Assembly (NCBI GenBank): GCA_040768585.1
Contig: JAXGMQ010000001.1
Location: 124,001-188,000, forward strand
DNA length: 64,000 nucleotides
Reading direction: 5' to 3'
From: JAXGMQ01 sp040768585
GTDB lineage: Bacteria > Caldisericota > Caldisericia > JAAYUI01
Part shown: positions 37,478 to 47,133 of the stretch, one piece after another
How the letters are laid out: the number at the start of each line of letters is the position of its first letter
Position numbering within the stretch: position 1 is the first letter of the stretch
Notes under the pieces: model-generated
The model's input: the letters and a program-made list of their open reading frames with translations, nothing else
Told to the model about the DNA's origin: nothing
Databases searched by the model: none
Translations under genes and position numbers: made by a program

Positions 37478-38592
37478 CTACACAACTCCTGAAGGCGAAG
37501 CAGTCCATCTCTCATGTCAGAAAAGCAGTTTATATCAACACCGGCAAGCATTTCTTTGGCGACGTCCGAAGCTGTGCCAGAGAGCCTCACAACAAGTGGT
37601 ATCTTGAGGCTTTTAGTTGCCTCAATCAGACCTATTGCCACATCATCACACCTTGTGATACCGCCAAAGATATTGACAAATATCGCTTTCAGATTGTGAT
37701 TTTGTCTTGTCAGGATGTCTATCGCATTCTTCATCTTCATTGGAGACGATGACCCACCCACATCGAGCAGATTGGCAGGTTTCATACCAAGCTGTGAAAT
37801 TGAGTCAACCGTTGCCATGGCAAGTCCTGCACCATTGACGATACAGGCGACATCCCCATCCAACTCGACAAATGAAAGCCCCTTGCCGCTTGCCTCAATT
37901 TCGAGTTGATCCCTGGAATCCTCTACTGAAAACTGAGAAACTGTCTCTGGCGCCGCATAATCATCAAGAACCACCTTCGCATCAACAGCTATAAGATGAC
38001 CCGTCTCATCGATTGCCAAAGGGTTTATCTCAATAAGTGTGGCATGATATTTCCAAAATCCATCATAGAGAGACCGGACAAATTTTATAAACTCGCCTTT
38101 TAGCTCATCTGGAAGCATAAGGAATTCATATACCTTGAAAACATCTTGTTCTGTCAATCCAGTTGAAGGCGATATCTGCAAACGCAACAATTTTTCTGGG
38201 TTGGTTTTGGCTGTCTCCTCAATCTCAACGCCACCGGCTCTTGAAACCATGATGACAGGCAACTTTGCCGTTCGATCGATTGAGATAGAAAAATAGAACT
38301 CCTCGACAATATCAACCGCCTTTGCGACAAGGCACCTTTTGACCTTTATTTCTCTGACGCTTGATGAGAATAAGACTTTTGCAGCTGCATAGGCATCTTC
38401 AGGTTTACAAATCTTAACTCCACCATGTTTTCCCCTCGAGCCAAGACCAATCTCCGCCTTGATGACGACCGTATCAGCTATCTCCCTGGCAAGGCAATCA
38501 ACCTCATCGGCGCTTGTCACAAGGTGCGCTTTGTGGACTCTTACGCCACAAGCATCGAGTATCTTTCTTGAATCAACTTCTATCAGGTTCAT
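37474..38592 (-). CDS. sucC: Succinyl-CoA ligase (ADP/GDP-forming), beta subunit
   Basis: This is the partner of SucD. It carries the ATP-grasp domain (about 1-225: VVIKAEIGLGSRGKHGGVK, EEFYFSISIDR, EINPLAID) and the C-terminal CoA-ligase domain (NGAGLAMATVDSI, NIFGGITRCDDVAIGLIEA). Length 372 aa compares with about 385 for the family, a small shortening in the ATP-grasp part. It begins with ATG right after TTATACCCCT, with no Shine-Dalgarno. The rluD-like gene ends 24 nt upstream, so sucCD is probably transcribed with the upstream genes, perhaps with an internal start. Confidence 0.95.
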   Translation of the reverse strand: MNLIEVDSRKILDACGVRVHKAHLVTSADEVDCLAREIADTVVIKAEIGLGSRGKHGGVKICKPEDAYAAAKVLFSSSVREIKVKRCLVAKAVDIVEEFYFSISIDRTAKLPVIMVSRAGGVEIEETAKTNPEKLLRLQISPSTGLTEQDVFKVYEFLMLPDELKGEFIKFVRSLYDGFWKYHATLIEINPLAIDETGHLIAVDAKVVLDDYAAPETVSQFSVEDSRDQLEIEASGKGLSFVELDGDVACIVNGAGLAMATVDSISQLGMKPANLLDVGGSSSPMKMKNAIDILTRQNHNLKAIFVNIFGGITRCDDVAIGLIEATKSLKIPLVVRLSGTASDVAKEMLAGVDINCFSDMRDGLLRLQELCR

Positions 38593-38615
38593 AGGGGTAT
38601 AAGTTTAGAGTTAGC

Positions 38616-39518
38616 CTAGCTTTTAGTCAAGCGGAGTTTTTGAAGCGTTTCCTGGAAAACCTTTGGCGGGTCAATATTAAAGTCATACTGTCTGCCAAAT
38701 AATTCAAATGTCAGCTGCCTACAGTGGAGAAATGGGTATTCAAAATCAAATCTTGAGTCGGCCCCTCCATAGGTGCTGTCTGATAGAATGGGGTGACCAA
38801 TGTATGAGAGGTGAACCCTGATTTGGTGAGTTCTACCTGTTTCTGGTTTAACCTCAACAAACGTGAATTGATTGAGCCGCTCGAGTTCTATTACCCTTGA
38901 GATGGCGCTCCTTCCATCGTTTGTTATCGACATCTTCCATCTGAAATTCATATCTCGACCAATGGGGGCATTGATAATGAGCCGTGAGGATGACAGGTAG
39001 CCTTTGCAGATTGCGACATAATGCTTTGAGATTTTTCTCTCCTTAAACAATCTGGCAAGGTGTTTCATCGCCATGTCGTCCTTCGCTACAACCATCAAAC
39101 CAGATGTGCCCTTATCCAGCCTATGAACTATTCCGGGACGCTCAGTCCCGACCATGCCAGAGAGTTTCCCCTTGCAATGGTGGAGCATAGCATTAACGAG
39201 TGTCCCTGTTCTTGTGCTTCCAGCAGGATGAGTCAGCATTCCCTGTGGTTTATTGACCACCAGAAAATCGTCCTCTTCGTGAACAACTTCTATTGGAATA
39301 TCCTCTGGTTCTGCCTCAACCTTTTGAAATTCTGGAAGCTCTATATCAATAATCTCTCCAATAGAGAGCTTGTATGAAGGCTTTGCCTCATCACCATCCA
39401 CCGTGACAAGTCCATCTTTAATCATGGATGCAATCTTTGTCCGCGAGAGGAACTTGACACGTCTTGCCAGGAACGAGTCAAGACGCTCGTGCTCGTTGTC
39501 GTAAACCTCAAGAGTCAT
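38616..39518 (-). CDS. rluD: Pseudouridine synthase, RluA/RluD family
   Basis: The 300-aa protein has an N-terminal S4 RNA-binding domain (about 10-60, RLDSFLARRVKFLSRTKIASMIKDG) and an RluA-type catalytic domain with HRLDKGTSGLMVVAKD, which holds the catalytic Asp, plus VNKPQGMLTHPA and PETGRTHQIRVH. This layout is that of RluD, which makes pseudouridines in helix 69 of 23S rRNA; other RluA-family targets cannot be excluded. It starts 9 nt after cutA without a clear ribosome site. Confidence 0.92.
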   Translation of the reverse strand: MTLEVYDNEHERLDSFLARRVKFLSRTKIASMIKDGLVTVDGDEAKPSYKLSIGEIIDIELPEFQKVEAEPEDIPIEVVHEEDDFLVVNKPQGMLTHPAGSTRTGTLVNAMLHHCKGKLSGMVGTERPGIVHRLDKGTSGLMVVAKDDMAMKHLARLFKERKISKHYVAICKGYLSSSRLIINAPIGRDMNFRWKMSITNDGRSAISRVIELERLNQFTFVEVKPETGRTHQIRVHLSYIGHPILSDSTYGGADSRFDFEYPFLHCRQLTFELFGRQYDFNIDPPKVFQETLQKLRLTKS

Positions 39519-39527
39519 GATGATGTG

Positions 39528-39836
39528 TTATGTTTCTGACTCCACCCAACTGCCATAGCTCTCGTTGGCAAGAGCATTCCAGGACAGAATTGCAGGGACT
39601 TCGTAAGGGTGTTCCTTCTCAAGCACCTCATAAAGCTTGTCTATCTTGTCTGAGTCAGTTTTCATGATGGCGACAAATTCACTTGTTTGTTTCATCTCGC
39701 CTTCCCAATTGAAGATTGACTCGGAGGCAACAATGTTCGAGCAAGCGATAAGTTTTTGTGAAACCATCGATTTCGTGACTGCAACCGCTGAATCAAGGTC
39801 TGGAAAAGGGCAATAGACTATTGATATCTGCCTCAT
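39528..39836 (-). CDS. cutA: Divalent-cation tolerance protein CutA
   Basis: CutA1 is a small trimeric ferredoxin-like-fold protein linked to copper and other divalent-metal tolerance. The 102-aa product has the typical LIACSNIV strand, the FNWEGEMKQTSEFVAIMKT segment (the W-x-G-x-x segment) and the HPYEVPAI motif near the C-terminus. It overlaps the preceding gene by 4 nt (ATGA) and is followed after 9 nt by the rluD-like gene. Confidence 0.95.
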   Translation of the reverse strand: MRQISIVYCPFPDLDSAVAVTKSMVSQKLIACSNIVASESIFNWEGEMKQTSEFVAIMKTDSDKIDKLYEVLEKEHPYEVPAILSWNALANESYGSWVESET

Positions 39837-41599
39837 GGTGTCTCGTCTGGATTGGGGTAGGTAATAACAACCTGTTTTGTGAGAGCAATCCAGCCAACCT
39901 TTGCACCCATTGCCTCTGTCACAAATCTCACAGGAACTACCGTTCTCCCACCTTTGATGAATGGTTCTTGATCCATTTCATACGGCATATTATTGATGAA
40001 TGCGCGCTTGTTGCCGATGAAAAGGTCGATATGGATGTGACCACCGTTTGCTGAGTCAATGTCATACCACACCTTCTCGACGGGCTTCGCCTTCTCACCC
40101 GAAACAGCCTTTGGAGAATAATCAACCGTTGCCCCAAGGATTTCACTCAAAGACCTGAATGGAATCATGGTTCTATCGTTTTCTGTGATAAACGGGGGGA
40201 CATCAAGCTCCTGAGGCCATTCAATGCCATCAACATACACCTTTGTGCTATTGATCGTGTAGTTGATTATCCTCTTGGCAACTGTCGATTTGACATAATA
40301 CGGCCCAAGTCGAACCTGGTCGCCAAGCTCGTTTTCAACCACAACATAATACTCGACCTTCTGCCCTGGGGGGAGTGGAATCTTGACTTCAAAGTCACCG
40401 TTCTCATCTGCAACCGTTTCAACTTTGCCGGTTATCCCAGTTGGATGGATTGTATACTCAATCACAACCTTGGAGCCAGGTGTTGCCTTGCCGCGAACGA
40501 CGTACTCGTCACCAATCACCTCAACAGTCTCACCTGGTTCTGGGTACTCAGGTGATATCACTATTTCTGGCTTTCCTGGTGTTGCCTCCCTGTAGTGGGA
40601 GCATGCCGTGATATCATCATTCAGATCGACGCAACACACCTTGTAGACATAGGTTTCTCCGTTTTCTACTGCCTCATCCATATATTCAAACACATCATTT
40701 TGTAATGGGAAGTCATGCCTCTCCATCCAGTCTGTGTCTGCTGTTCTCCTAAAGACTCTATATGCAAAACACATCGATGAGTCTTCTGGAGCTTCCCAGG
40801 TAATCTTGACCTTCGAATCTCCTGAGAGTGCCTGGATATTTCTTGGTGCTTCCTTTGGCTGAAGCCATCCATTTCCCGCTACATAGTAGAGCATATGACA
40901 GAACGTCCTGCTTATCTCAATGTTGCCGAATCCGGTTGCCATGTTACCAAGCTCCACATATCCAGCTTTTGCTCCGTATCTGGTGGTATTCGTCCAGATG
41001 ACCTCAACACCCTCGTTAGTCTGGGCGATAAGTTTTGTTGTGCCAGGATAAACCATCGGGTCATAGATTGTGCCAAAATTGACGCTGAACACAGGAGCAA
41101 CGTCTCGAACAACCTCGTGAGACACATCAACCACAACCACATTGGTTCTACCAATATCCTTTTCTTCACCAAGCTGAGCACCGACGAGTTCTTGGATAAT
41201 CTTGTTATTTGATGTTGGTGCTATCACATGTCCCGAAACCACAAGACCTGAGATGCCATTCTTGCACCTGTCTTTGATAAGCTCCTCGACATCATCTGGA
41301 ATATCGTGATTGGCTGTTGAGTCAGTGTCGAGTAGGCAAATGACGTGGTAACCCTTATAGAGGAGTCTTTCCTTGAGCTTGTCAAACGATGTGACAACCT
41401 CTGGGTCATTAATCGTTTGGACAAAATGTTTGTTAATGACGTTTATCACCATTGGGCCAATTTTGCTTGATGGTGAACCCCAGACAAGAATGTCTAGGAA
41501 TCCCCTGAACTCGCCAGTGGCACTCGTTTGGTTCGGTACCACGTAGAAACTGGCAATAAGAAGTGTAATTAGAACAAGTGACATGATTATTCTTTTCAT
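39833..41599 (-). CDS. Secreted protein with Fn3 region and copper-amine-oxidase-N domain
   Basis: The 588-aa product has a signal peptide (about 1-27) and an alpha/beta region about 30-250 (DILVWGSPSSKIGPM, VISGHVIAPTSNN) of unknown type. A fibronectin type III module follows at about 258-345 (PRNIQALSGDSKVKITWEAPEDSS), then a beta-sandwich part, and finally a copper-amine-oxidase N-like domain with VPPFITENDRTMIPFRSLSEILGATVDY and GRTVVPVRFVTEAMGAKVGW. AAGGAG is present before the ATG. It is the third protein in the window with this surface module and sits inside a housekeeping operon between pcrA and cutA. Confidence 0.82.
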   Translation of the reverse strand: MKRIIMSLVLITLLIASFYVVPNQTSATGEFRGFLDILVWGSPSSKIGPMVINVINKHFVQTINDPEVVTSFDKLKERLLYKGYHVICLLDTDSTANHDIPDDVEELIKDRCKNGISGLVVSGHVIAPTSNNKIIQELVGAQLGEEKDIGRTNVVVVDVSHEVVRDVAPVFSVNFGTIYDPMVYPGTTKLIAQTNEGVEVIWTNTTRYGAKAGYVELGNMATGFGNIEISRTFCHMLYYVAGNGWLQPKEAPRNIQALSGDSKVKITWEAPEDSSMCFAYRVFRRTADTDWMERHDFPLQNDVFEYMDEAVENGETYVYKVCCVDLNDDITACSHYREATPGKPEIVISPEYPEPGETVEVIGDEYVVRGKATPGSKVVIEYTIHPTGITGKVETVADENGDFEVKIPLPPGQKVEYYVVVENELGDQVRLGPYYVKSTVAKRIINYTINSTKVYVDGIEWPQELDVPPFITENDRTMIPFRSLSEILGATVDYSPKAVSGEKAKPVEKVWYDIDSANGGHIHIDLFIGNKRAFINNMPYEMDQEPFIKGGRTVVPVRFVTEAMGAKVGWIALTKQVVITYPNPDETP

Positions 41600-41681
41600 A
41601 GTGTTCTCCTTACCTCATATCTTGTGTGCAACATTGGTGTATTCTACCTTCAAGTTCAAATATCTGCAAACACCAAGTTTT

Positions 41682-43841
41682 TTATTTTTTAAGTTCGACC
41701 GGAGCATATCGAAGATTGAGGAGTTTTGTGCCAACCGTTGAGAATTCAACCTCAGCACGCTCTCCATCAACAGAGAGCACAACTCCCTCACCCCATGCGC
41801 GGTGAATGATGATATCGCCAGCGTTAGTTGATATCGGTTCCTTCTTCTGTGGAATCGCAGATGCTCTACTCTGTCGACTAAATCCCTTTGTGTCATTGAC
41901 CTTAATACTCCCAAGCAGGCCCTTGGTTTCAATGCAAGAATTGCTCTCAACCTCCTGGATGAAGCGGGATGGCGACATCAGCTTGGGTGTGCCATAGAGT
42001 GTTCTGTTTACAACATAGGTAAGGTGGAGCCTCTCCTTTGCCCTTGTCATCCCAACATAGGCAAGGCGACGCTCTTCTTCGATATCATCCTCAGACTCAA
42101 GACTTCTTGCATGCGGAAGGGTTCCCTCTTCAAGTCCACACAAAAACACGACGGGAAACTCCAGCCCCTTTGCCTGATGAATTGTTGTCATGAGCACTCT
42201 GTCTTTTGTGTCGTCCGCTTGATCCATGTCAGAGAGTAGAGCGACAGAACCAAGGAACGCATCGAGACTGTCATCACCCTCAGATATCTTAGAGAACTCG
42301 GCTGAGAGGTTGAGAAACTCCTCAACGTTTGCTGCTCTTGCCTCGCCCTCTTCGGTTCCATCGGCTCTGAGTTTCTCGGCAATTCCAAGTTTGGAAACCA
42401 GCACCATGACAACATTTTGTGCTGGTTCGTTGTTGGCAATGTCTCGAAGCTCTGACAAAAGGTTGAGAAACGACGACACTGATGGTCTAGCAGCTGATGA
42501 TATCTGGTCATTCTCCAGCATCTGCCTGAGAGAATCTTCGTAGGTTAAGGTAAACTCTTTTGAAATGAGTTCTAACCTTGAGATAACAGATGGCCCGACA
42601 CCCCGTCTTGGGTTGAGAAGCGCGCGTCTGAAAGAAATTGAGTCGGATGGATTGATGATAGCCCGAAGATAGGCAATCAGATCTTTTATCTCTTTGCGTT
42701 GATAGAATCTGATACCACCTATCAATTTATAAGGAATCCCCCTCGCCATGAGGGCTTCCTCGAATGATCTGCTCTGAGCATTTGTTCTATAAAGGATCGC
42801 GTGGTCGATATATTGCCTGCCAGATGAGTTGCTGTTTTGTATCTCTTTTGCGACATAATAGGCTTCATTAGAGGGTTCAGTTCCCCGATAAAGACACACC
42901 TTGTCCCCAACCCCTGCGTTGGCAACAAGATTCTTGTCCATGCGTTTCTTGTTTCTCTTTACCAACTGGTCGGCTATTGATATGACCGACTGGGTTGAAC
43001 GATAGTTGACATCGAGAGTGAGAATCTTTGCTCCCGGAAAGTCAGACTTGAATTGAAGCATGATGCCAGGGGTTGCACCCCTAAAGGCATAGATCGACTG
43101 ATCGTCATCGCCAACAATCGTCAGATTGTCATCTTGAGCCAGGAGCGTTATCAGTCGGTGCTGGGCTGGATTAATGTCCTGATACTCGTCCACAAGGATG
43201 TGTTTGAATCTCTCTCGATATTTGTCAAGAATCTGTGGATAGTCCTCAAAAAGTTTGATGGTCTTGCCAATCAAGTCGTCAAAATCCATTGAGTTGAGTT
43301 CTTCGAGTCTGGATTGATACTTGTCATAAACTGACGCAACCATAAGGGATTTTGGAGTTCTTGCAATACTTGCATACTCATCTACTGACACAAGATTATT
43401 TTTTGCGCCTGAGATTGCAGATCTGACAGAACGAGGGTTTGACTGTTTAGGGTTTATCGACATCTCTCTCATGATTGATTTGACAAGGTCAAGTGAATCT
43501 TCCTCATCCATCACAGTCAATCCTGAGGTATAGCCAAGGTGACCGCCCTCAACCCTCAAAATACGCAGGCAAATCGAATGGAATGTGCCTATCCAAAGCC
43601 CCCTGACAGACTCACCAACAAGAGAGTTTACCCTCTCTTTCATCTCACCTGCGGCTTTGTTTGTGAAGGTGCAAGCAAGAATCTCAGATGGTTTCAGACC
43701 AAATTCATCAATTAGATAAGCAATTCTGTAGGTGATAACTCGTGTTTTGCCAGAACCAGCGCATGCAAAAACGGCAATCGGACTACCTGAATGTGTCACA
43801 GCCTCAAGCTGTTTCGTGTTAAGTTCGTTTGCAAAATTCAT
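41682..43841 (-). CDS. pcrA: ATP-dependent DNA helicase UvrD/PcrA
   Basis: This superfamily 1A 3'-5' helicase acts in nucleotide excision repair and in removal of stalled complexes. The 719-aa protein has all motifs: Q/LNTKQLEAV, Walker A ACAGSGKTRV, TFTNKAAGEMKERV, Walker B VDEYQDINPAQ, GDDDQSIYAFRGA, NYRSTQ, TIHQAKGLEFPVVF and VGMTRAKERL. The C-terminal 45 residues form a Tudor-like PcrA tail (HRAWGEGVVLSVDGERAEVEF). ATG 43841 overlaps the rpoD stop by 1 nt (TGATG), with no separate ribosome site, so it is translationally coupled to rpoD. Confidence 0.96.
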   Translation of the reverse strand: MNFANELNTKQLEAVTHSGSPIAVFACAGSGKTRVITYRIAYLIDEFGLKPSEILACTFTNKAAGEMKERVNSLVGESVRGLWIGTFHSICLRILRVEGGHLGYTSGLTVMDEEDSLDLVKSIMREMSINPKQSNPRSVRSAISGAKNNLVSVDEYASIARTPKSLMVASVYDKYQSRLEELNSMDFDDLIGKTIKLFEDYPQILDKYRERFKHILVDEYQDINPAQHRLITLLAQDDNLTIVGDDDQSIYAFRGATPGIMLQFKSDFPGAKILTLDVNYRSTQSVISIADQLVKRNKKRMDKNLVANAGVGDKVCLYRGTEPSNEAYYVAKEIQNSNSSGRQYIDHAILYRTNAQSRSFEEALMARGIPYKLIGGIRFYQRKEIKDLIAYLRAIINPSDSISFRRALLNPRRGVGPSVISRLELISKEFTLTYEDSLRQMLENDQISSAARPSVSSFLNLLSELRDIANNEPAQNVVMVLVSKLGIAEKLRADGTEEGEARAANVEEFLNLSAEFSKISEGDDSLDAFLGSVALLSDMDQADDTKDRVLMTTIHQAKGLEFPVVFLCGLEEGTLPHARSLESEDDIEEERRLAYVGMTRAKERLHLTYVVNRTLYGTPKLMSPSRFIQEVESNSCIETKGLLGSIKVNDTKGFSRQSRASAIPQKKEPISTNAGDIIIHRAWGEGVVLSVDGERAEVEFSTVGTKLLNLRYAPVELKK

Positions 43842-45472
43842 CAGATAAGACGCTTGTTATTAACCCTTACTGTCTGTCTCAGCTTCCTAATGGCTTTTGC
43901 TTCAATCTGTCTGATTCTCTCCCTTGTGACCTTGAATATCTGACCAACCTCTTCGAGGGTGTGGGGATACTCGGAATCAAGTCCAAACCTAAGTTTTATT
44001 ATTTGCTTCTCTCTGGGGGTTAGGATATCGAGAATCTGGTTCATCTGCTCTCTGAAGTACTTGGTGACTATCTGTTCCTCTGGTGAGACGACCTTAACGT
44101 CTTCTAGGAAGTCACCAAGCCTATTGTCCTTCTCTTCACCGATTGGAGTTTCGAGAGAGAGGGGCTCTTGAGAGATTTTTAGATAATCGCGAATCTTCCT
44201 GGGTGTTGTTCCCATCTTCTCAGAAAGTTCCCTAAAACTTGGTTCTCTGCCAAGGTCTTGATAGAGCTCTCTTCGAACCTTTGTGAGTTTGTTGATGGAC
44301 TCAACCATGTGGACAGGCACCCTGATAACCCTTGACTGATCAGCCAAAGCTCTTGTTATTGCTTGTCTTATCCACCAGGAGGCATATGTTGAGAACCTGA
44401 AACCTTTTCTGAAGTCAAACTTTTCAACAGCACGAATCAAGCCAATATTCCCTTCTTGCACCAAGTCGAGGAATGAAAGGCAGTGTCCCGTATATTTCTT
44501 GGCAATTGAGACAACAAGCCTCAGGTTTGCCTCAATGAGTTTCTTCTTGGCTTCCTGGTTTCCCCGCTCAACTCGTTTTGAGAGGGCAACCTCACCATGG
44601 ATTGTGAGAAGACTGATTTTACCAATCTCACGAAGGTACATCCTGATCGGGTCTGATATCTCAGACTCTCCAGAGACCTTTACCGTCCTTTGTGGCTGTT
44701 CTTCTTCGTCCTCATCACGCTTGTCATCATCGCCAAAGGTGATACCGGCCTCAGTGAATATTGAATATATCTCGTCAATCTGGTCAGGAGTTAAATCCAT
44801 CCTGCCCATCAAATCCATTATCTCTTTGTAGGATACTACTCCACTGTCCTTGTGTTTCTTGATGAGTTTTACAAGCTGAGGCACCTGGAGAAGGTCTGCT
44901 CTGAGAGCGTTTTGCTGGGCTGTTCTGCCGCTTAAGTCAGTGCCTATGAGCTCTGACACAATGGAGTCATCCACTGACTCTCGTTCCGTTATCCCTCCAA
45001 AATCATCGTCTTCTTCATCGAACGAGTCGTCACCGTCGTATTTACCCTCGGAGCGATCATACTCTTCATCCTCATCTTCGTCGTATTCGCTGTCTTTTTT
45101 GGCTCTTTTTTTTAATGGCTTAGCTGCCTTCGAAGCTTTGTTGTTCTGTTGCTTGGGTGCTTCTTTCTTTTCCCCATCAGTCGAAGTCGATGTCGTCGAA
45201 GTTTTCTTCGAAACGCTCTTCGTCGTGCTCCCCTTTTTGGAGGTTGAGTTTACCGCTTTCTTTGGGGGTTTTTTGGAGGCTGCCGTCTCCTGAGTTTTTT
45301 CCTCTTCTACTACCTTGTCCGAGTCGCTTATTTTGCTCGAAGATTTCGCTGATTTCTTCGTCTTCTTGTCCTCTGTGGACCCCTCGACCTTGCTCCCACT
45401 TTTCTTCGTTTTCTTCTTCTCTTCCTTGCTCACGTTTTCTCTTCTCTTGGGACTTGTCATCGTCCATCCCAT
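43841..45472 (-). CDS. rpoD: RNA polymerase primary sigma factor RpoD (SigA)
   Basis: The 543-aa protein begins with about 150 low-complexity Lys/Ser/Thr/Glu/Asp residues, then region 1.1 (about 190-240), 1.2 (DPIRMYLREIGKISLLT), region 2 (SYASWWIRQAITRALADQ-type core), region 3, and region 4 helix-turn-helix (TLEEVGQIFKVTRERIRQIEAKAIRKLR). The charged N-terminal extension recalls actinobacterial SigA/HrdB. AAGGTG 5-6 nt before ATG 45472 supports this start; GTG 45478 and ATG 45460 are alternatives. The first 296 nt overlap the dnaG 3' end in another frame. Confidence 0.95.
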   Translation of the reverse strand: MGWTMTSPKRRENVSKEEKKKTKKSGSKVEGSTEDKKTKKSAKSSSKISDSDKVVEEEKTQETAASKKPPKKAVNSTSKKGSTTKSVSKKTSTTSTSTDGEKKEAPKQQNNKASKAAKPLKKRAKKDSEYDEDEDEEYDRSEGKYDGDDSFDEEDDDFGGITERESVDDSIVSELIGTDLSGRTAQQNALRADLLQVPQLVKLIKKHKDSGVVSYKEIMDLMGRMDLTPDQIDEIYSIFTEAGITFGDDDKRDEDEEEQPQRTVKVSGESEISDPIRMYLREIGKISLLTIHGEVALSKRVERGNQEAKKKLIEANLRLVVSIAKKYTGHCLSFLDLVQEGNIGLIRAVEKFDFRKGFRFSTYASWWIRQAITRALADQSRVIRVPVHMVESINKLTKVRRELYQDLGREPSFRELSEKMGTTPRKIRDYLKISQEPLSLETPIGEEKDNRLGDFLEDVKVVSPEEQIVTKYFREQMNQILDILTPREKQIIKLRFGLDSEYPHTLEEVGQIFKVTRERIRQIEAKAIRKLRQTVRVNNKRLI

Positions 45473-47126
45473 TGACACACCTTTGCAATCTTAGATACAA
45501 TTCACACTCGTCTGAGGTTAAACCGGAGTGCTTTTGTTTTTGAGCAAGAGCTTTGACTCTGTATTTGCTCAAATCTAACCTAACGTGTTCTAAAAACACC
45601 CCTGAGTCATACAAGACTTCCTCAACCGCAATTCCCGCAAAAAACGATGACAAACCACCACCGTCGTCGGTCAGCGAAGACTCAATTTTAACAAGGTCTG
45701 CACCGATTTCCATTATATACTCCAAAGCGTTTCTTGCAGTATTATCCTGAAAATAATCGGGATCGATGATGTCCAAGATTTGTGAACCACCAACGTCGTC
45801 GTTGAGAATGAGTTGAATTATCTGTCTTTCATACAAAGCTCTAACTGGAGAAGTATTTAAATTTACTTTCGGTTTTATTTTGGCTCGCTTGTTCAATATG
45901 GAAATTGGCACACGGAGCAAACTCGAAATCATTTCGTAGTATCTGTTCCTACTGATATCATCAATTGCCAAATCTGCTACTTCTTTTGCCTGTTTCACCA
46001 GCCTGGATTTCGCAGTTGGTGAGTCTGGATTTTTCTCTTGAGAAATGAAATAAGAAACACAGAAGGTCAATCCATGCACCGACTCATCGAGAACTTTTTG
46101 CACACTTTCCTTACCAGTCTTTGCAAGATCGTCCGGATCTTTAACATCCTCCTGTGTCACAACATAGGCATCAATTCCCTGAGAAATGCAGGCTTTAACA
46201 GCACCAACTGCTGCATTCTTGCCGGCTGTATCAGAGTCAAAAAACAGGTAAACAGTTGGTTCAAAACGCCTCAGGAGCCGTGCGTGCCCATCCGTAAAAG
46301 CTGTTCCGAGTGTGGCGACGGTGTAAGGGAATCCTACCTGGTGCATCGAGATTGCATCCATATAGCCCTCAACAACAATCACTTTCTCTTCCTTGGCTAT
46401 CTCACGTTTGGCAACGTCAAAGGCGTAAAGGGTTTTTGATTTGTCAAATAGTGAGGTGGCTTGCGAATTTAGGTACTTGGGTTGACCATCCCCCAGAATT
46501 CTCCCTCCAAACGCCACCACACGTCCTCTTGAGTCTCGAATTGGGAATGTGATTCTACCCCTCATATAGCCATACTTCGAGCCATCATCAGATACGCCAA
46601 GAACGCCTAATTTCACAGCCTTCTCTAGATCAAAATCCTTCTCCTTGAGCAATCTTGGCAAAGCGGAGGATACTGGCGGCGAGAAACCAATTTGAAAAGT
46701 ATCGATAGTTTGTTTTGTCAAACCGCGGTTTTCTATGTAGTCCCTAGCCGGTTTGGATGTGAAAAACTGTTTCCTAAAAAAATCTTGCACAAAGGAAAGA
46801 AGCTCAAAATCATCATCTCTTTTTGGACCAACATGAACCTCACCAAGCTCAATTCCTGCTTCATCAGCAAGAATCCTGAGAGCTTCCATGTATGGAATCG
46901 CCTCAATCTTGCTGACAAACTGCACAATGTTGCCACCGGTTTTGCACCCGAAACAATAAAAAAACCTCTTGTCAGGAGAGACAGAAAAACTGGGTGTTTT
47001 CTCGGCATGAAACGGACAAAGGCCGACAAAGTTCCTGCCGGCCTTTCGAAGTTTCACGTATCTACCAACAACCGAAACGATATCGAGTCGGCTGTCAATC
47101 TCCTCGACCACTCGATCGAGGTCCAT
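45177..47126 (-). CDS. dnaG: DNA primase DnaG
   Basis: DnaG makes RNA primers for replication. The 649-aa product has the N-terminal zinc ribbon (CPFHAEKTPSF and FYCFGCKTGG, about 37-63), the catalytic TOPRIM domain (VIVVEGYMDAISMHQ, FFDSDTAGKNA) and a C-terminal helicase-interaction region. Residues after about 545 become a very charged tail rich in Glu, Lys and Arg that lies within the first 296 nt of rpoD, read in a different frame; the functional protein may end earlier in other species. It follows ppdK by 7 nt. Confidence 0.94.
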   Translation of the reverse strand: MDLDRVVEEIDSRLDIVSVVGRYVKLRKAGRNFVGLCPFHAEKTPSFSVSPDKRFFYCFGCKTGGNIVQFVSKIEAIPYMEALRILADEAGIELGEVHVGPKRDDDFELLSFVQDFFRKQFFTSKPARDYIENRGLTKQTIDTFQIGFSPPVSSALPRLLKEKDFDLEKAVKLGVLGVSDDGSKYGYMRGRITFPIRDSRGRVVAFGGRILGDGQPKYLNSQATSLFDKSKTLYAFDVAKREIAKEEKVIVVEGYMDAISMHQVGFPYTVATLGTAFTDGHARLLRRFEPTVYLFFDSDTAGKNAAVGAVKACISQGIDAYVVTQEDVKDPDDLAKTGKESVQKVLDESVHGLTFCVSYFISQEKNPDSPTAKSRLVKQAKEVADLAIDDISRNRYYEMISSLLRVPISILNKRAKIKPKVNLNTSPVRALYERQIIQLILNDDVGGSQILDIIDPDYFQDNTARNALEYIMEIGADLVKIESSLTDDGGGLSSFFAGIAVEEVLYDSGVFLEHVRLDLSKYRVKALAQKQKHSGLTSDECELYLRLQRCVNGMDDDKSQEKRKREQGREEENEEKWEQGRGVHRGQEDEEISEIFEQNKRLGQGSRRGKNSGDGSLQKTPKESGKLNLQKGEHDEERFEENFDDIDFD

Positions 47127-47133
47127 CTGCTAC

